64,000 nt of DNA from NCBI GenBank assembly GCA_014155875.1, contig JACEFZ010027945.1:32501-96500 (forward strand). The letters are read 5' to 3'. The position numbers were made by a program, and so were the translations under genes. The notes beneath the pieces were generated by a model. The model worked only from the letters and a program-made list of their open reading frames with translations, was not told the DNA's origin and made no database searches. Shown here one piece after another: positions 11,401-22,239 of the stretch (positions within the stretch are counted from its first letter, which is position 1; every line of letters begins with the position of its first letter). This stretch comes from Cepaea nemoralis. Taxonomy: Eukaryota; Mollusca; Gastropoda; Stylommatophora; Helicidae.

Positions 11401-13812
11401 ATGGCCACTCCTAGATTAACTACGGCAGAACTTAGGGCAAAGGGGGAAGACATGGGATTGTCGGGTTCTGCTCTAACGGATTACATACAGGAAGTGGAGA
11501 GGGAGTATCGTCAAGCAGAAAGGGAAGATCGAAAGGCCGAGTTGGAATTGAGAAGGATGGAGGTAGAGCAAGCAGCTAAAAAATTGGAAGCAGAACAAGC
11601 TGCTAGGCAACTTGAGGCTGAACAAGCCATGAGAAGGCTGGAAATAGAAGCTAAAAAATTGGAAGCAGAGCAAGCTGCTAAGTTACTTGAGGTTGAGCAA
11701 GCTGCTAAGCAACGGGAAGCGGAGCAAGAGGCTCAGAAAAGGGAGCATGAGTACCGGATGCGGGAACTCGAGCTCAAGAGGCAATCTGGTGGGGAAACTG
11801 AGGGAGCGGTGGGAGGTTCCTCTCTCCCTGGCTCAACACCAGTAAGTGGACATAGCTACCATGCTATGAAGTTCCCTCTAGCGATCTACGAGGAGGACAA
11901 AGAGAAGATTGACCAGTACCTTCAACGCTTCGAGGCTATGTCAGTTGCTATGGGTCTGGAGCGTAACAAATGGAATCTCAAGCTATCCCAGGGATTACGC
12001 GGGACCGGTTACGAGGTTTATTCTCGCCTGCCACCAGGACATGAGAACAATTATGACGAGTTGAAGACGGCTTTGCTTAAACGTTTTGAAGTTACGTACC
12101 ATACCTACCGGAAAAAATTTCGAGGAGCGAAACGAGAACCGGGGGAGTTGTTCGCCGCCTATAGTCTGCGTCTGAAAGCATATCTCCATAAGTGGATGGA
12201 TTTGGCTGGGTTTGCGCATGACTATGAGAGTCTGGAAGAGCTCACGGCAGTCGACCAGATGCGGAAGCAAATGTCGAAACCTCTCAGGACATTCTTGGGA
12301 GAACAAGGGGCGGAACGAATCGACATGGTGACGAAATTGGCAGAACGGTTCGTCGAGGTCCATGGGGAGGCAGCAGAGAACATTTCTACAAACACCAAAA
12401 GTCAGGAAAAACATAACCTGAAGAAAGCAAAAAGCACAGGAACTAAAAAGGTGGAACCATATGTCAAAACTTCAGAGGAGAGTTCGGAGAAGACGAAGGT
12501 GGAAAGAAAGAAAATTTCGAGCTCTACACATAAACGACCATGGTCGGAGAAGTGGTGTTCGATTTGTAAGTCACCTTCTCACAATACGAGGGATTGCAAA
12601 TCGAAGGCTAAGAACCCTCACTTCGCGGCATGTCAAGTGACTTCAACGCAGGTGGACACTGACAATGCCAAGGTCGATAAGGAAGCTCACCACCAGGAGA
12701 GCTCACTCAAGTCGGCACAAGAAAATCTAGGACAGGGAAATGGTGCAAACACTGCTAGGTCGAATACACACAATGCTATTGACTGCAGGGGAAAGTCAGG
12801 AGACACTCAATTCGTCGTGTGCCGCGGAAAACCTAAGGTGGAGCCCACCGAACAGGTCGAGGCCGAAGAAGAGACTCCAAACCAGGAAAAACCACCTGTA
12901 GTGGAATTGGTAGAAGTTAACGGTCGTCAAGTGGAGTGTTTATACGACACAGGACTGGACGGGGAGGCCGTGATTTCTGCGGATCTGGTACATCCAGAAC
13001 AATTCACAGGTGAAACCATGGAGATACAGCCTGCACAGAAGAGTGCTGTAGCCATGAAATTGCCCAATTCCAGAGTGGAGATTCGGTCAAGATATGTCAC
13101 CGGCACCATCAAGGCCGCGGTGTTGACTGATCCCATTTTTCCCGTAATCCTCGGTTGCCGGTATGTCTTTCTGGGAATGCCCAGGGAGCCAATCCATATG
13201 GGAGCAATTCAGACTCGCTCTCAGACGAAAACGAATGAGGCAGAAGCCAATGTGACTAACCCACTGCCAGGGGAGTTGCGAACTGCCCAGAGTGAGGATG
13301 CTACTCTACGTCCTTGCTACAAAAAGCTGCAGAAAAGTGCTGATCCACCCAAACGGGGGCAGTACTATATGAAGAATAGGATACTCTACAGGAGAGCCGG
13401 AAGGGGAGACAACCTACATGGTCAGTTGGTGGTCCCAAAGGCCCATCGTTCCCAGATTCTTCATATGGGGCATACCATCTCATTCAGTGGGCATATGGGT
13501 ATTGCCGCCACGATGCAGCGAATTTCCTGCCATTACTATTGGCCGGGAATGACAGGTGATGTGCGTCGGTATGTGAAGTCATGCCCTGAGTGCCAGAGGG
13601 TGGCACCGAAACACTGGACAGCACCGGTGGTCTTGGGTGAAATGCCCATCATGAACTCTCCTTTCGAGAGGGTAGCCATCGATATTGTGGGTCCACTTCC
13701 TAGGACTAGGAAGAGGAATATGTACATACTCACCATGGTGGATTGCTGTACAATGTGGGGTGAAGCCATACCGTTGACCAAAATAAAAATAAGACCAAGA
13801 CCAAATAATTAG
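11401..13812 (+). CDS. Gmr1-type Gypsy polyprotein: gag, protease, integrase start
   Basis: The ATG at 11401 (MATPRLTTAELRAKGEDMG) is preferred over upstream GTG/TTG codons and gives 803 residues. Order: a heptad-like coiled coil rich in EAEQAAK (about 45-135); a SCAN-like capsid (about 155-330, with TALLKRFEVTYHTYRKKFRG); a CCHC zinc knuckle WCSICKSPSHNTRDCKSK; a protease with DTG in VECLYDTGLDGEAV; then directly an integrase H2C2 finger (SGHMGIAATMQRIS, CPECQ) and the first catalytic Asp in VAIDIVGPLPRTRKRN. Reverse transcriptase and RNase H are absent between protease and integrase. That order is known in Gmr1-type Gypsy elements, whose gag is the proposed ancestor of SCAN domains. The frame stops after EAIPLTKIKIRPRPNN, before the second Asp and Glu, so the integrase is truncated and RT/RNase H are lost. 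Confidence 0.85.
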   Translation: MATPRLTTAELRAKGEDMGLSGSALTDYIQEVEREYRQAEREDRKAELELRRMEVEQAAKKLEAEQAARQLEAEQAMRRLEIEAKKLEAEQAAKLLEVEQAAKQREAEQEAQKREHEYRMRELELKRQSGGETEGAVGGSSLPGSTPVSGHSYHAMKFPLAIYEEDKEKIDQYLQRFEAMSVAMGLERNKWNLKLSQGLRGTGYEVYSRLPPGHENNYDELKTALLKRFEVTYHTYRKKFRGAKREPGELFAAYSLRLKAYLHKWMDLAGFAHDYESLEELTAVDQMRKQMSKPLRTFLGEQGAERIDMVTKLAERFVEVHGEAAENISTNTKSQEKHNLKKAKSTGTKKVEPYVKTSEESSEKTKVERKKISSSTHKRPWSEKWCSICKSPSHNTRDCKSKAKNPHFAACQVTSTQVDTDNAKVDKEAHHQESSLKSAQENLGQGNGANTARSNTHNAIDCRGKSGDTQFVVCRGKPKVEPTEQVEAEEETPNQEKPPVVELVEVNGRQVECLYDTGLDGEAVISADLVHPEQFTGETMEIQPAQKSAVAMKLPNSRVEIRSRYVTGTIKAAVLTDPIFPVILGCRYVFLGMPREPIHMGAIQTRSQTKTNEAEANVTNPLPGELRTAQSEDATLRPCYKKLQKSADPPKRGQYYMKNRILYRRAGRGDNLHGQLVVPKAHRSQILHMGHTISFSGHMGIAATMQRISCHYYWPGMTGDVRRYVKSCPECQRVAPKHWTAPVVLGEMPIMNSPFERVAIDIVGPLPRTRKRNMYILTMVDCCTMWGEAIPLTKIKIRPRPNN

Positions 13813-14976
13813 TTGCTGTAAAATCGCGCGTTACGCTGGATTACAACACTAAAATACTTAAATAGGTATTTACCTGAACTGTAGAACCGACCCCAGTTCA
13901 GCTGCTTATACTGTCTGTGGCTAACTTGCCTCTATCATTGACAGTACGCCGAAATTGGCTGAGCATCTGCTCGCATCGAGAGCTCGAAAGTGAAAGCCGT
14001 CAAAATGCCTAGTTCCTTTCTGCGAGCTACTTCTATGCACGGAGAAGTAGTGCATCTCGTAGTGTGTCCACATCGAGACCATTCTGCGTTAACTCATGGG
14101 ATAATTTTAGAGCACCTAGCAACCTCGATCTTTCGAATCCAGTCACCTCGCGAACGCTCTAGGCTGAATAAACAACCCGACTTCTCCCGTGTTATTTATA
14201 ACTAGGAAATTATCCTATGACGCACCGTGTTCATTCGTAACCTCCGACGACGAAGCACAGTTGACTTGCTAGCCATCTCGTGACAATCCCCATTATGCTC
14301 CGTTCCTGTGCCAGTGAATATTACACAAAATGCTCCTCACTGACCAATGTGAAAAGTGGAACAGACAGGAGTCTCGGCAAGCCAACAGCCCGCACAGGTA
14401 CACTGTGCATAATGCCGCCGTCAGAATACCAACACAAAAGTCCTCCATAAAAAATACAGTTCATCATCGATGGAATCGGCAGTCACCAGAAAGACTTCAT
14501 TGACCCGGGTTTTATTCCATATGGCTCTATCTCTTTCCGCAGGGCGACCCACCGAAAGCGCCACACAAAACACTAACTCCATAGCTCCAGAAACGACTCC
14601 CAGGAGTCTCCTAAAAAATGCACTCGGAAACCGAAAAGCAAAACTGGCAATTCAGCAACAGCCGGCATCCTTCGTTCCGAACATGCAGTTCACGCTACAC
14701 ACAACCGTGGACAAATGTAAAAGCATTCCACATGAAATTCACAGCTCTCTGTGTAGCGCCACACACTCACTCAGTAGCAGGGCGACGGAACCATGCACTA
14801 CCGGTTCAATATGAGGAAAATGTTAATGCAAACCGTAGCCACACGCATAAACACTCCAGAGGCCTTAACGGTTAAATTGCCTATCCACCATGTTGGGGAC
14901 CGGAACACATGTCTATGTATCATTTATTTAGCAGAACCTGGCAGACTGAAGACATACCGGCCACATTTTAATCCTA
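13813..14976. other. Unassigned spacer after the truncated Gypsy
   Basis: No recognised gene. Open frames at 13990-14205 and 14470-14993 have no family features and read like chance frames. The expected downstream RT-RNase H of the Gmr1-like element is not found here, nor a matching 3' LTR. Confidence 0.5.
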
Positions 14977-15262
14977 CAAGCAATCTTTGTTAGTTACTCT
15001 GGCAGATCCAGGCATTCCCAACAAGTGTCTCTTTCAAGCAATATTTGTTAGTTACTCTGGCAGACTCAGGTATTTCCAACATTTGTCTCTTGCAAGCAAT
15101 CTTTGTTAGTAACTTTGCAGACCAGGTATCTCAATATGTGTCTCTTACAAGCAATCGTTGTTAGTTATTCTGGCAGACCCAGGTATTCCCAACATGCGTC
15201 TCTTACACGCAATCTATGTTAGTTTCTTTGCAGACCAGGTATTCCCAACATTTGTCTAAGAA
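14977..15262 (-). repeat. 58-bp tandem array formed within an antisense RTE fragment
   Basis: About five tandem units of 55-58 bp, each beginning near CAAGCAATCTTTGTTAGTTA and containing CTGGCAGA and TTCCCAACA. The unit is the reverse complement of the RTE C-terminal stretch encoding MLRIPWTARVTNNDC (3987-4032 in the RTE copy). Sequence to the right of the array (15263-15370) continues as the same RTE antisense, with AGAAACCACATCTTAGTCTC and then the matching homologue of the region upstream. The array therefore arose by local amplification inside a LINE copy. Confidence 0.82.
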
Positions 15263-15400
15263 ACCACATCTTAGTCTCCTCTACACTCTTCCTAACTGGG
15301 TCGTTCACATTTCAAGATTCTATTTCATGGACCAGAACAGGGTAGATATGAGATTCCACTACTCTCTATTTGACCTTCAATAGAAGTGACCTTTAGTGAA
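15263..15400 (-). mobile_element. RTE LINE fragment, antisense
   Basis: This is the reverse complement of the RTE region just upstream of RRMLRIPW. It includes the match to the stretch TTCAAGATTC (gene sense GAATCTTGGAATGT, the GSESWNVN codons). It decays beyond about 15370. Confidence 0.6.
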
Positions 15401-15730
15401 ACCTGCACATATATAGGTAGCAATGAAAACAATAAAGGGAGAACGGATGGCGATATTGACATAGAAATACAGACAGCAAGGTGAACCTTCGAGGCACTAG
15501 GAAATTTGTGGTATCACCATAAATTGTGCGTAACACTAAACTTGGAATAATTATCCCGACATTATAATTAGTACTGTTATATGGATCATAAACACAGAGA
15601 ATGACAAAATAGTAATTAACTACAAACATTCATTCATTGATGCCTTCGAAAAATAGAAGGGCTAAAAGGACAGATTGACCAGTGTTGAGCACGTATGCAA
15701 GTCAATGCAAGTACATCGGGAGGTTAAGAA
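15401..15730. other. Spacer, no recognised feature
   Basis: AT-rich, with a short (ATTC)-like stretch near 15627. The part 15640-15715 may be antisense LINE debris. Nothing certain. Confidence 0.4.
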
Positions 15731-15755
15731 AACCTGTAAATAGCTAGTTAGTTAG

Positions 15756-16488
15756 TTAGTTAGTCGAAAGATCACATAAGTGCTCGGATCCCCTCCTCTG
15801 CAAATCCCACAGCGTGTAGCGGCTAACGACACCGGTTCTGTGTTGGTTTATCAATCTTCTTTGGCTTCCTGCGTAGTTCTGTTTTGGCCACCCCTCTTTT
15901 AATTTGCTGTTCTCGCAGTCTGGCCATGGTTGTAGATTCACAGTCATCACTTGGTTCACGCAAAAGTCTTACTTCTCGTAGAGCATTCAGAATGTCAGCC
16001 TGGTCAATGGTGTGTCCGCCCCCCCCCCCTCCCAACGTAGCCTCACCTGCGAGCTTGTCAGCCCGCTCATTTCCTTGTACTCCCGCATGCCCTGGCACGA
16101 AGATGAAACTAATCTTTGCCAGCCGAGACCGCTCCAGAGGCAGCAACCATTCTCTTCGGATCGACCCCTCCTCTATCCTCTTGATCATGTTCATTGAGTC
16201 GCTAAGGAAACATGCCCCAGTGAATGTCTGTGTCTCGAGCCATGTTATTGCTTTACTTACTGCCATGACTTCCATAGTCAGGCTACTTGTGGTTTCAGTG
16301 AAAGCACCAGAGTCCTCCTTCACAATTCTCCCTCCGGCCCGAGCCGTAAAGGCCCATGAGCTTCTCACATGTCGGACGACCGACCCATCTGTGTAGATGA
16401 CAGCATCACCGTCTAGCGAATTCTCGAAAATCAACGCTTGTACTTCAGCCTCCACAGCAGACGGATTTTCTTGTCTGCATTTTCTATC
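15756..16488 (-). pseudogene. I-like LINE RNase H and C-terminus
   Basis: The minus frame 16455-15823 encodes AVIYTDGSVVRHVRSSWAF, SSLTMEVMAVSKAI, LSDSMNMI and VPGHAGVQGNERADKLA, the four motif blocks of RNase H. A frameshift near 15900 moves the C-terminus (GSQRRLINQHRTGVVSRYTL) into another frame, ending CDLSTN with its stop in the (CTAA)n tail. An 11-base C run (16019-16029) expands a glycine stretch (GGGGG) not present in the sister copy. Confidence 0.85.
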
Positions 16489-17763
16489 TAGTTGGATGCA
16501 AACTCAAAAGGATGTGATAAATCTGTTGGCACTTGTACCCACTCCTCGCCAGGTTCCTCAAGTGAACACACCTGTTGAAGAATGTCTTTGGCTTGACCCA
16601 TCCACGACTGTCCTCTTTTTAACCTGCTGCCCTTCACCTTCATAATTTCACTATGCAGTGGATGTTGTGTGTTTGCGTTAACTCTGAGGTAGGCGCGTGC
16701 TCTGCAAACTTGTATTCTCTCTTCAATGGTTGGAAAATCAAGAAGGTAGCGCATCGCCCTGCATGCTGTATCTCTTGTACATCCAAGAATAATGCGCATA
16801 GCTTCATTCTGTATCCTTTCCATCCTTTCTATCTGCTTACGGCTGAGAGTCAGAATTGCCATTGCATACTCAAAAACAGACATGACCAGCCCCTCGTACA
16901 GAAGACATAGATGGCGCTGCTCACAGTTTGCTGCCGCTATCACCCGCATCGCTGCCAAACCCCGCTTGGCCTTTGTTATCACCTGGTCTATGTGCTCATT
17001 ATAAGCAAGGCTTCGATCAAACCGTATCCCCAGGTAATTCATTGCCTGCGTTCTTTCCACCGTCTCTGAACACAGCTTTACAGTTGGTGTTGGAGTGTTG
17101 ACAATATGATTATTCAACGAGAACCAAGTCACTGTTGCCTTTGTTGGGTTGACCATTGCCCCAGCTTCATCACACCAAGTACTTATGCGATTGAGTTCGG
17201 TTTGTAGTTCCACAGCAACCTGCTCTCTATCCTTACCCTGACGATACACTAAACCATCATCGGCATATGACAATGTCCTGCCAGGTCCAGTGATCTGCTC
17301 ACTGGTGATTCTCACTGTGTAGGCGTTGAACAGTACCGGAGATAATGGTGATCCCTGTTGTAGGCCAGGATATATTGTTGTTGGTTCCGAAGTCCAACTG
17401 CCATATCTAAAAACTTCTTTCCGTTGGAAGAGGGCTGCAGCGATCCAACTAAGGAGGAATGGACTTACTTCTAGTTCAAGAAGCTGAAGCATTAAAAAAT
17501 CCAATGGTACTCTGTTGTACGCGTCCTCAAGATCAATCGCTGTAGCAAAGGTTTCAATGCCTGAGTGGAAACCTTCATAGACATCATGGGAAAAAACTGA
17601 TGCATTGGTCCAGGTTTCTCTTTTTGGACGGTACCCACCCAGGGTAGGTGGGAAAACACCTTGCCTCTCTAGCTGGCTTGATATTTTCCTGGCAATTAAC
17701 TTCTCCAGCAGCTTGCCTATTGTATTCTGCTTGGTTATAATTCGATATCCCTGAATTTTTTTT
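16488..17763 (-). pseudogene. I-like LINE reverse transcriptase, frameshifted
   Basis: The minus frame from 17504 encodes PTTIYPGLQQGSPLSPVLFN, TLSYADDGLVYRQG (catalytic YADD), and the thumb region with GCTRDTACRAMRYLLDFPTI. Upstream RT blocks (GYRPKRETWTN, the EDAYNRV region) lie in other frames up to about 17760. A nonsense or frame break near 17505 and an insertion at the T run 17758-17765 separate them. Confidence 0.85.
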
Positions 17764-17769
17764 TACGGT

Positions 17770-19174
17770 CTTTGTCAGGCTTCGGCAAGGGAATCAGATA
17801 GCTGTGTAACCACTCCTACTTGATGCTAGCACTCCCTATACTGTGTTGTACATGTCTGCTAGTTTCTCTAGCTCGTTGTCGGTACACCTGTTGATGTCAT
17901 CGTATCTTATGCCATCAGGCCCTGCAACGCTGTTTTTTATCGTCGAAGCACAGCCTTGATTTCTTTCACTGTCACTGTGTCTTCATCAGAAGTGTTCTGG
18001 GCCTTGCACCTGTCTGAGGTGACCTCCTTGGCCAGATTTCGGCCTCCCATGTCTGTCTGGTTGCTCTGCTTTAGACAGGGTTCAAAGAGGGCTTTGCCCT
18101 TGTCCTCGTCAGTCCTCTGCCAGATGAGGTCCGCACCTAGGAAATCAGAAATGCTCTTATTCTTGACTACACCACTCATGCTTTTATGTAGTCGCCAGAA
18201 CAATTTCAGTGACTTGTCTGTGCTTACTCTTTGACACACCTCTCCCCATTGTTCGCTTTTAACCACCTTGGCCAGTTTTTTTTGGTGTGCATCTCTCTTT
18301 CTAAGTGCATGCAGGGACTAGGATTACCAGCTCTGTTCATCTTGGCATTTTGCCATCTCCCTACAGCACTACGCTTATCCACCCAAGCCTTCTTCACCTC
18401 TAAATTCCACCAAGGTGGCTGCTCTCAGCTTTGTCCCCTGCCCTGAAGCTTTCTGCGCTTGTCACGTCTTATTTTACTCACCACATCTTGCCCTGTACTG
18501 TCATACTGGAAAGTCTTTACCTTTGGCTTGTGCTGCCTGGTTCTGTCTTTCTCCACCAATATGCTGCAAGGGTGGTGGTCGCTGCCGTGGTGTCCTAGGA
18601 CACCCCATCTACACACTGTAGTGAGTGAAGGTGAAACCAGCGCCAGATCAATAGCACTGTCCTCATCGCCTGGACGGCTTGCTGTCCTGGTGACACAGCC
18701 ACTGTTAATACAAACCATGTCAATGGTTTCAAGTGCAGTCTCGAGCTCCTCCCCTTGTGTGTTGGAGGAAATGTTTCCCCATGATCTGCCTTTAGCGTTG
18801 AAATCGCCACAGAAAATAACATTTCTCTCGTGACCTAATATGTCACTTAAGCACTGCCACTTCTGGGAATCCATACTCGCGTTGCGGGCATAAACATTAA
18901 CCAACACGAATGGTATACTGGATTGAACTCTCAACGCCTGTATTTGTATATCGTCACTGTCCCAACTGGACATGTCTAGCTCTGACGCCACCATGCTGTC
19001 ACGAACGAGAATTGCCATTCCCAGATGTCGTCTGTTGTAGAAACATTTGAAGCCGGCAATTCGGAGTAGCTGATCGCCCAGTCCCGTCTCCTGGAGCGCT
19101 ATAATGTCGTTCCTGTAAACCAGGGTTTCTAAAATTGAGCCCCGTTGTTTTACACTGGCGCAGTTCCAATACAG
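17770..19174 (-). pseudogene. I-like LINE endonuclease and RT N-terminal region, broken
   Basis: Minus frames 19226-18999, 19018-18425 and 18266-17937 hold endonuclease motifs VNVYARNAS, VIFCGDFNAKGRSWG and GHHGSDHHPCSI, followed by the linker MVKSEQWGEVCQRVSTDKSL that leads into RT. Breaks occur near 18420, 18270 and 17935. The N-terminal endonuclease box (YWNCASV in the sister copy) is lost through the 5' truncation. Confidence 0.82.
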
Positions 19175-19188
19175 AACCTGTAAATAGC

Positions 19189-19734
19189 ATGTATAGAAAA
19201 TCCCTCATCTGAAACCCACAGATCAAAAGGCACAGGGGGAGACCTAAAACATTCGGACATGGGAATTAGAGACAGGGGTGTGTAGTATAGGGAGGACATG
19301 TAAGTAGCTGCAGAGGACAGCAAGGATAGGAGAGGTTTGTATAACGTGATTACTGGTCTATGCTACATTGTGATAGAAAAGGACACAGAAGAAGAAGAGG
19401 AATAATCAGGAGAAGACGAAGAGGAAGAAGACGACAGGGCATGCTGATGTGTTCTCTTTCTTGTAAGAAAAAGAAGATGATAGGGCGTATTGATGTGTTC
19501 TGTTTCTTGTAAGACACCTGCACTCACGTTTAGTAACAGATTCACTGCCAAAGGATAATATATTGCTCCTCCCAGTTGGACAGAAGGACGATATATCGCC
19601 ATACTACGGTCATCGTGTTAATTGTTTTGTTTCGTGATATATTCAACAATTTCAATGCTTAATGAACGGAAATTTACATTATAATACTCATTCATTTGGT
19701 TGTGTACAATGTTTTGTTTAAATCTACTCTTTGT
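19189..19734. other. Unassigned, with a small local duplication
   Basis: No gene seen. Two similar stretches of roughly 50 bp sit back to back at about 19420-19515, sharing GATGTGTTCT and TTTCTTGTAAGA. Otherwise AT-rich sequence without recognisable features. Confidence 0.4.
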
Positions 19735-20330
19735 TTGGCACTGAAACAGTTAAATTAGTCTTATTTTCACTATCTTCCACCGTTGTGTCCAAAGTAGCTA
19801 GCAGTCTGTTTTCATCCTCTGTTAATATTACTGTGGTATCTGTACAATTCAGAATAATTATACTTTGTCGTCCAAGATGTGAGTCCCGTGAGACTTGTGA
19901 TGCTTCTGAGCACTGTCTAGACAAATATTGAAAATATATGGTGCTAGAACACACTTCTCTCTTAATAGCCCTGAAATCTCCAAATTCTTCTTCTTATAAT
20001 ATGGTAGATTCTCACTTCCAGTATATATTTCTTATTGTCTTGACATCATTTCATGTATATGTAATAGTTTCTATAGGTTCAGGTAAAATGTCGAAAAGGT
20101 CTTGACGTTTTACTCTGTCTAAAGCTTTTGAATAGTCTAGTATACATATATATATGTCATTTAGCATCTGAAAATATTTGTCTATGGGCATCGAAGAAGT
20201 CGACAAAATTGCTGTATAAATTTCTTTTATCGCTAACAAAAAGCTACAATGTCTTGCTCTATAAGAAGAATATAATGAAATCCGCACTTCATATCTTTCT
20301 ATTTCTGAATACATCGTGATGACATCCGTG
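19735..20330 (-). pseudogene. LINE reverse transcriptase remnant, antisense
   Basis: Read on minus, successive pieces match an RT domain in order: DIYICILDYSKALDRVKRQD near 20100-20160, CVLAPYIFNI near 19930-19970, then TVILTEDENRLLATLD near 19790-19850 in the place after the YADD box, which is degraded to NCTD. Several frame changes and a missing catalytic Asp make it inactive. The clade cannot be assigned beyond LINE. Confidence 0.68.
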
Positions 20331-20545
20331 TTTTAAACGTTGATGTTTCAATAAATAGTGCAACGAATTCATGCTCTATAAGTTTCTATTTCGAAATCCG
20401 TGCTATAAATATGTATATTTCGAAAGACAATGTAATGCAATTAGTGCTATGTAAGTTTGTATTTCTAAGGTCAGTGTAATTTCATCCGTACTATTTCGGA
20501 AGTCAAATTAATTAAATCCACATCACATAAGTTTGTTTTTCGGAA
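20250..20545. repeat. Degenerate minisatellite, about 44-bp period
   Basis: Diverged repeats of the pattern CTATAAGTTTCTATTTCGAA, then a stretch like GTAATGAAATCCGTG, recur about every 40-45 bases. Related single units appear beyond the next LINE fragment (20840-20960) and at 28195-28260 and 28485-28560. The array looks interrupted by later insertions. Confidence 0.5.
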
Positions 20546-20833
20546 GTTGATTTGAGTTGAGTTGAGTTAAGAACCGACATCACTGCACTCAAGACATTCC
20601 CATACGTGCTACGTCCCCTCGTTCAACAGCCAGCGAAGAGTCACACTACTAATCGTTCCCATCGCTATCTGATTAAAAGTTCTCCTGGTCTTCCCTCTCA
20701 TTTTTGAGATTCTTCCAGAACCCCTGCCGATCCCCCGCAATCTCATTCGTTCCACATATGGGTTCTCAGTCTGCTTCTCCGCCTTATCCACCTGGTCCCA
20801 CAAGCGCACGACCACCCCCCCCCCCCCCCCCCC
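20546..20833 (-). mobile_element. I-like LINE 3' end, antisense, with C run
   Basis: The plus-strand left edge is a (TTGAG)n tail (20548-20568) followed by TTAAGAACCGACATCACTGC, a sequence shared with LINE ends at 23310-23330 and 27233-27260. Minus reading gives RRTFNQIAMGTISSVTLRWL, comparable to the INQHRTG..S..TL C-terminus of the I-like LINEs here. It ends at a 19-base C run (20815-20833). Confidence 0.6.
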
Positions 20834-21195
20834 TTGTCCATGGGCAATCTTTTCGGAAGTAAATTTCATGAAATTCGAGCCAGGTACTTTTAAAAAATAT
20901 TTTGGGAGACGGTGTAATAAAAATCCATGGTAAATAAAATTCTATTTCACAAGACAACGATTTACATGACTTTATGAGGTGATCTTTGGGAAGGTTACCT
21001 CTCACTGAATAATTGTGCTTGTCTGGAGTTAAGACTTAATGAACTACGGGTTTCTCTGAACTAAGGGATGCCACAGTACGTCTAATAAAACTTTAATTTA
21101 ACTATTTCCCAATACAGTGGCGTGATTTGGTCGAGTCTCAGCATATGATTACATATCTTCACTCTACCTCCTGTTCCTATGTGTCTCCTCTGTCT

Positions 21196-21270
21196 ATCCT
21201 TCACACAAACGCACACACACACGCACTCACACACACACACACACACCCACACACACACACACACACACAT
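21196..21270. repeat. (CA)n microsatellite
   Basis: An imperfect CA dinucleotide tract, with CGCA and CCCA interruptions. Protein frames across it are artefacts. Confidence 0.9.
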
Positions 21271-21630
21271 CACCTGTCAAAGGATAATTAAGGCTCCTCC
21301 TTCCTTCCGCTAGCCTACGGGATAAGGTGGAGTATACGCTTAGCCTCCCAAACAGGGTAACGTGAAGCCACGTGAGCAGGTGATGGATGGGACTTGGAAG
21401 CAGCCGACAGATAATCGCTGGTTATGGTTTAAAGTCAGCGACGGTGAGTAGGGCATCTCTCAATGGAGACAATGGCTACGGTTATCTGATCAGTGTGGCC
21501 ACTGCTAGGAAGGAAGAATGGTAGACTTCTCTCTTTATTGACTCACTTATTGATTGAGGAGGCTCGTCCCATCTAAAAAATCAGATGGCCCCTTTACGAT
21601 CAACAGAGGGGGGTAATCATAAAAGATTGG

Positions 21631-22210
21631 GTGAAACAAATAGATAACTGGGTAGAACACTACTCAGAGCTATACACAGTGGTGAACACTGTTGGGGAAG
21701 AAGCTCTGGAAGCCATTGAACAACAGTCCACCATGCATGCCCTGGATAACGAAACGTGCCTCATAGAAATCAGCGAAGCACTAGACACTCTCAAATCCGG
21801 CAAGACAAAAGGAAAAGATAGTATTCAACCTGAAATTTTAAAATGTAGCAAAGAAACAATAATACCAGATTTATATATGCAATACTTCAGCTCTGCTGGA
21901 AAGAAAAATCAGTACCACAAGATATGAGGGACGCAAACATTGTTACCTTTTGTGATATTACGGAATTTCAATCATCCCCATTCTCTGTACTTTCTCTGGA
22001 AAGGCAGCTACAACACTTTCCAAGCTAACTACGAGAGTTTTCGAGAATAATAGACTAAGAGAGCGTACAAAAGTTCAAGTATATAAAGCTTGTGTTGTTA
22101 GCACTCTATTGGGTCTGAATCCTCAACCTTGTAGTCATGACATGGAAGCAAGTTGAATTCCTTCAACATGAGATGTCTGAGACGTATCCTGGGCATATCG
22201 TGGAACATCT
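21631..22210 (+). pseudogene. LINE fragment: RT N-terminus joined to RT C-terminus
   Basis: The frame 21631-21927 matches the pre-RT/RT start of endonuclease-reverse transcriptase LINEs: IDNWVEHYSELYTVVN, then SGKTKGKDSIQPEILKCSKE. After 21930 reading jumps to the extreme RT C-terminus (KVQVYKACVVSTLLG near 22068-22112, then EFLQHEMSETYPGHIVEH). The central RT with YADD is deleted. The copy is decayed. Confidence 0.65.
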
Positions 22211-22239
22211 GTTTCCATTTGGTCTGTATATCACTGCTT

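Larger units (their letters stand above)
15745..19174 (-). mobile_element. I/Ingi-like LINE, antisense, 5'-truncated
   Basis: A 3.43-kb copy flanked by a perfect 14-bp target duplication, AACCTGTAAATAGC (15731-15744 and 19175-19188). The 3' tail is (CTAA)n on the minus strand, read as TAGTTAGTTAG on plus at about 15745-15763. It carries endonuclease, RT and RNase H sequence in several frames and is close in sequence to the fuller copy at 38607-42464. The 5' end stops where the fuller copy still has about 400 bp more, which fits incomplete reverse transcription. Confidence 0.93.

Noticed and set aside
12900..13350. Deletion of RT between protease and integrase
   Set aside because: The frame is continuous and the order agrees with Gmr1-type elements; a deletion is possible but not needed.
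14470..14993. Three overlapping open frames of 66-114 codons
   Set aside because: No recognisable domain and atypical composition; treated as chance.
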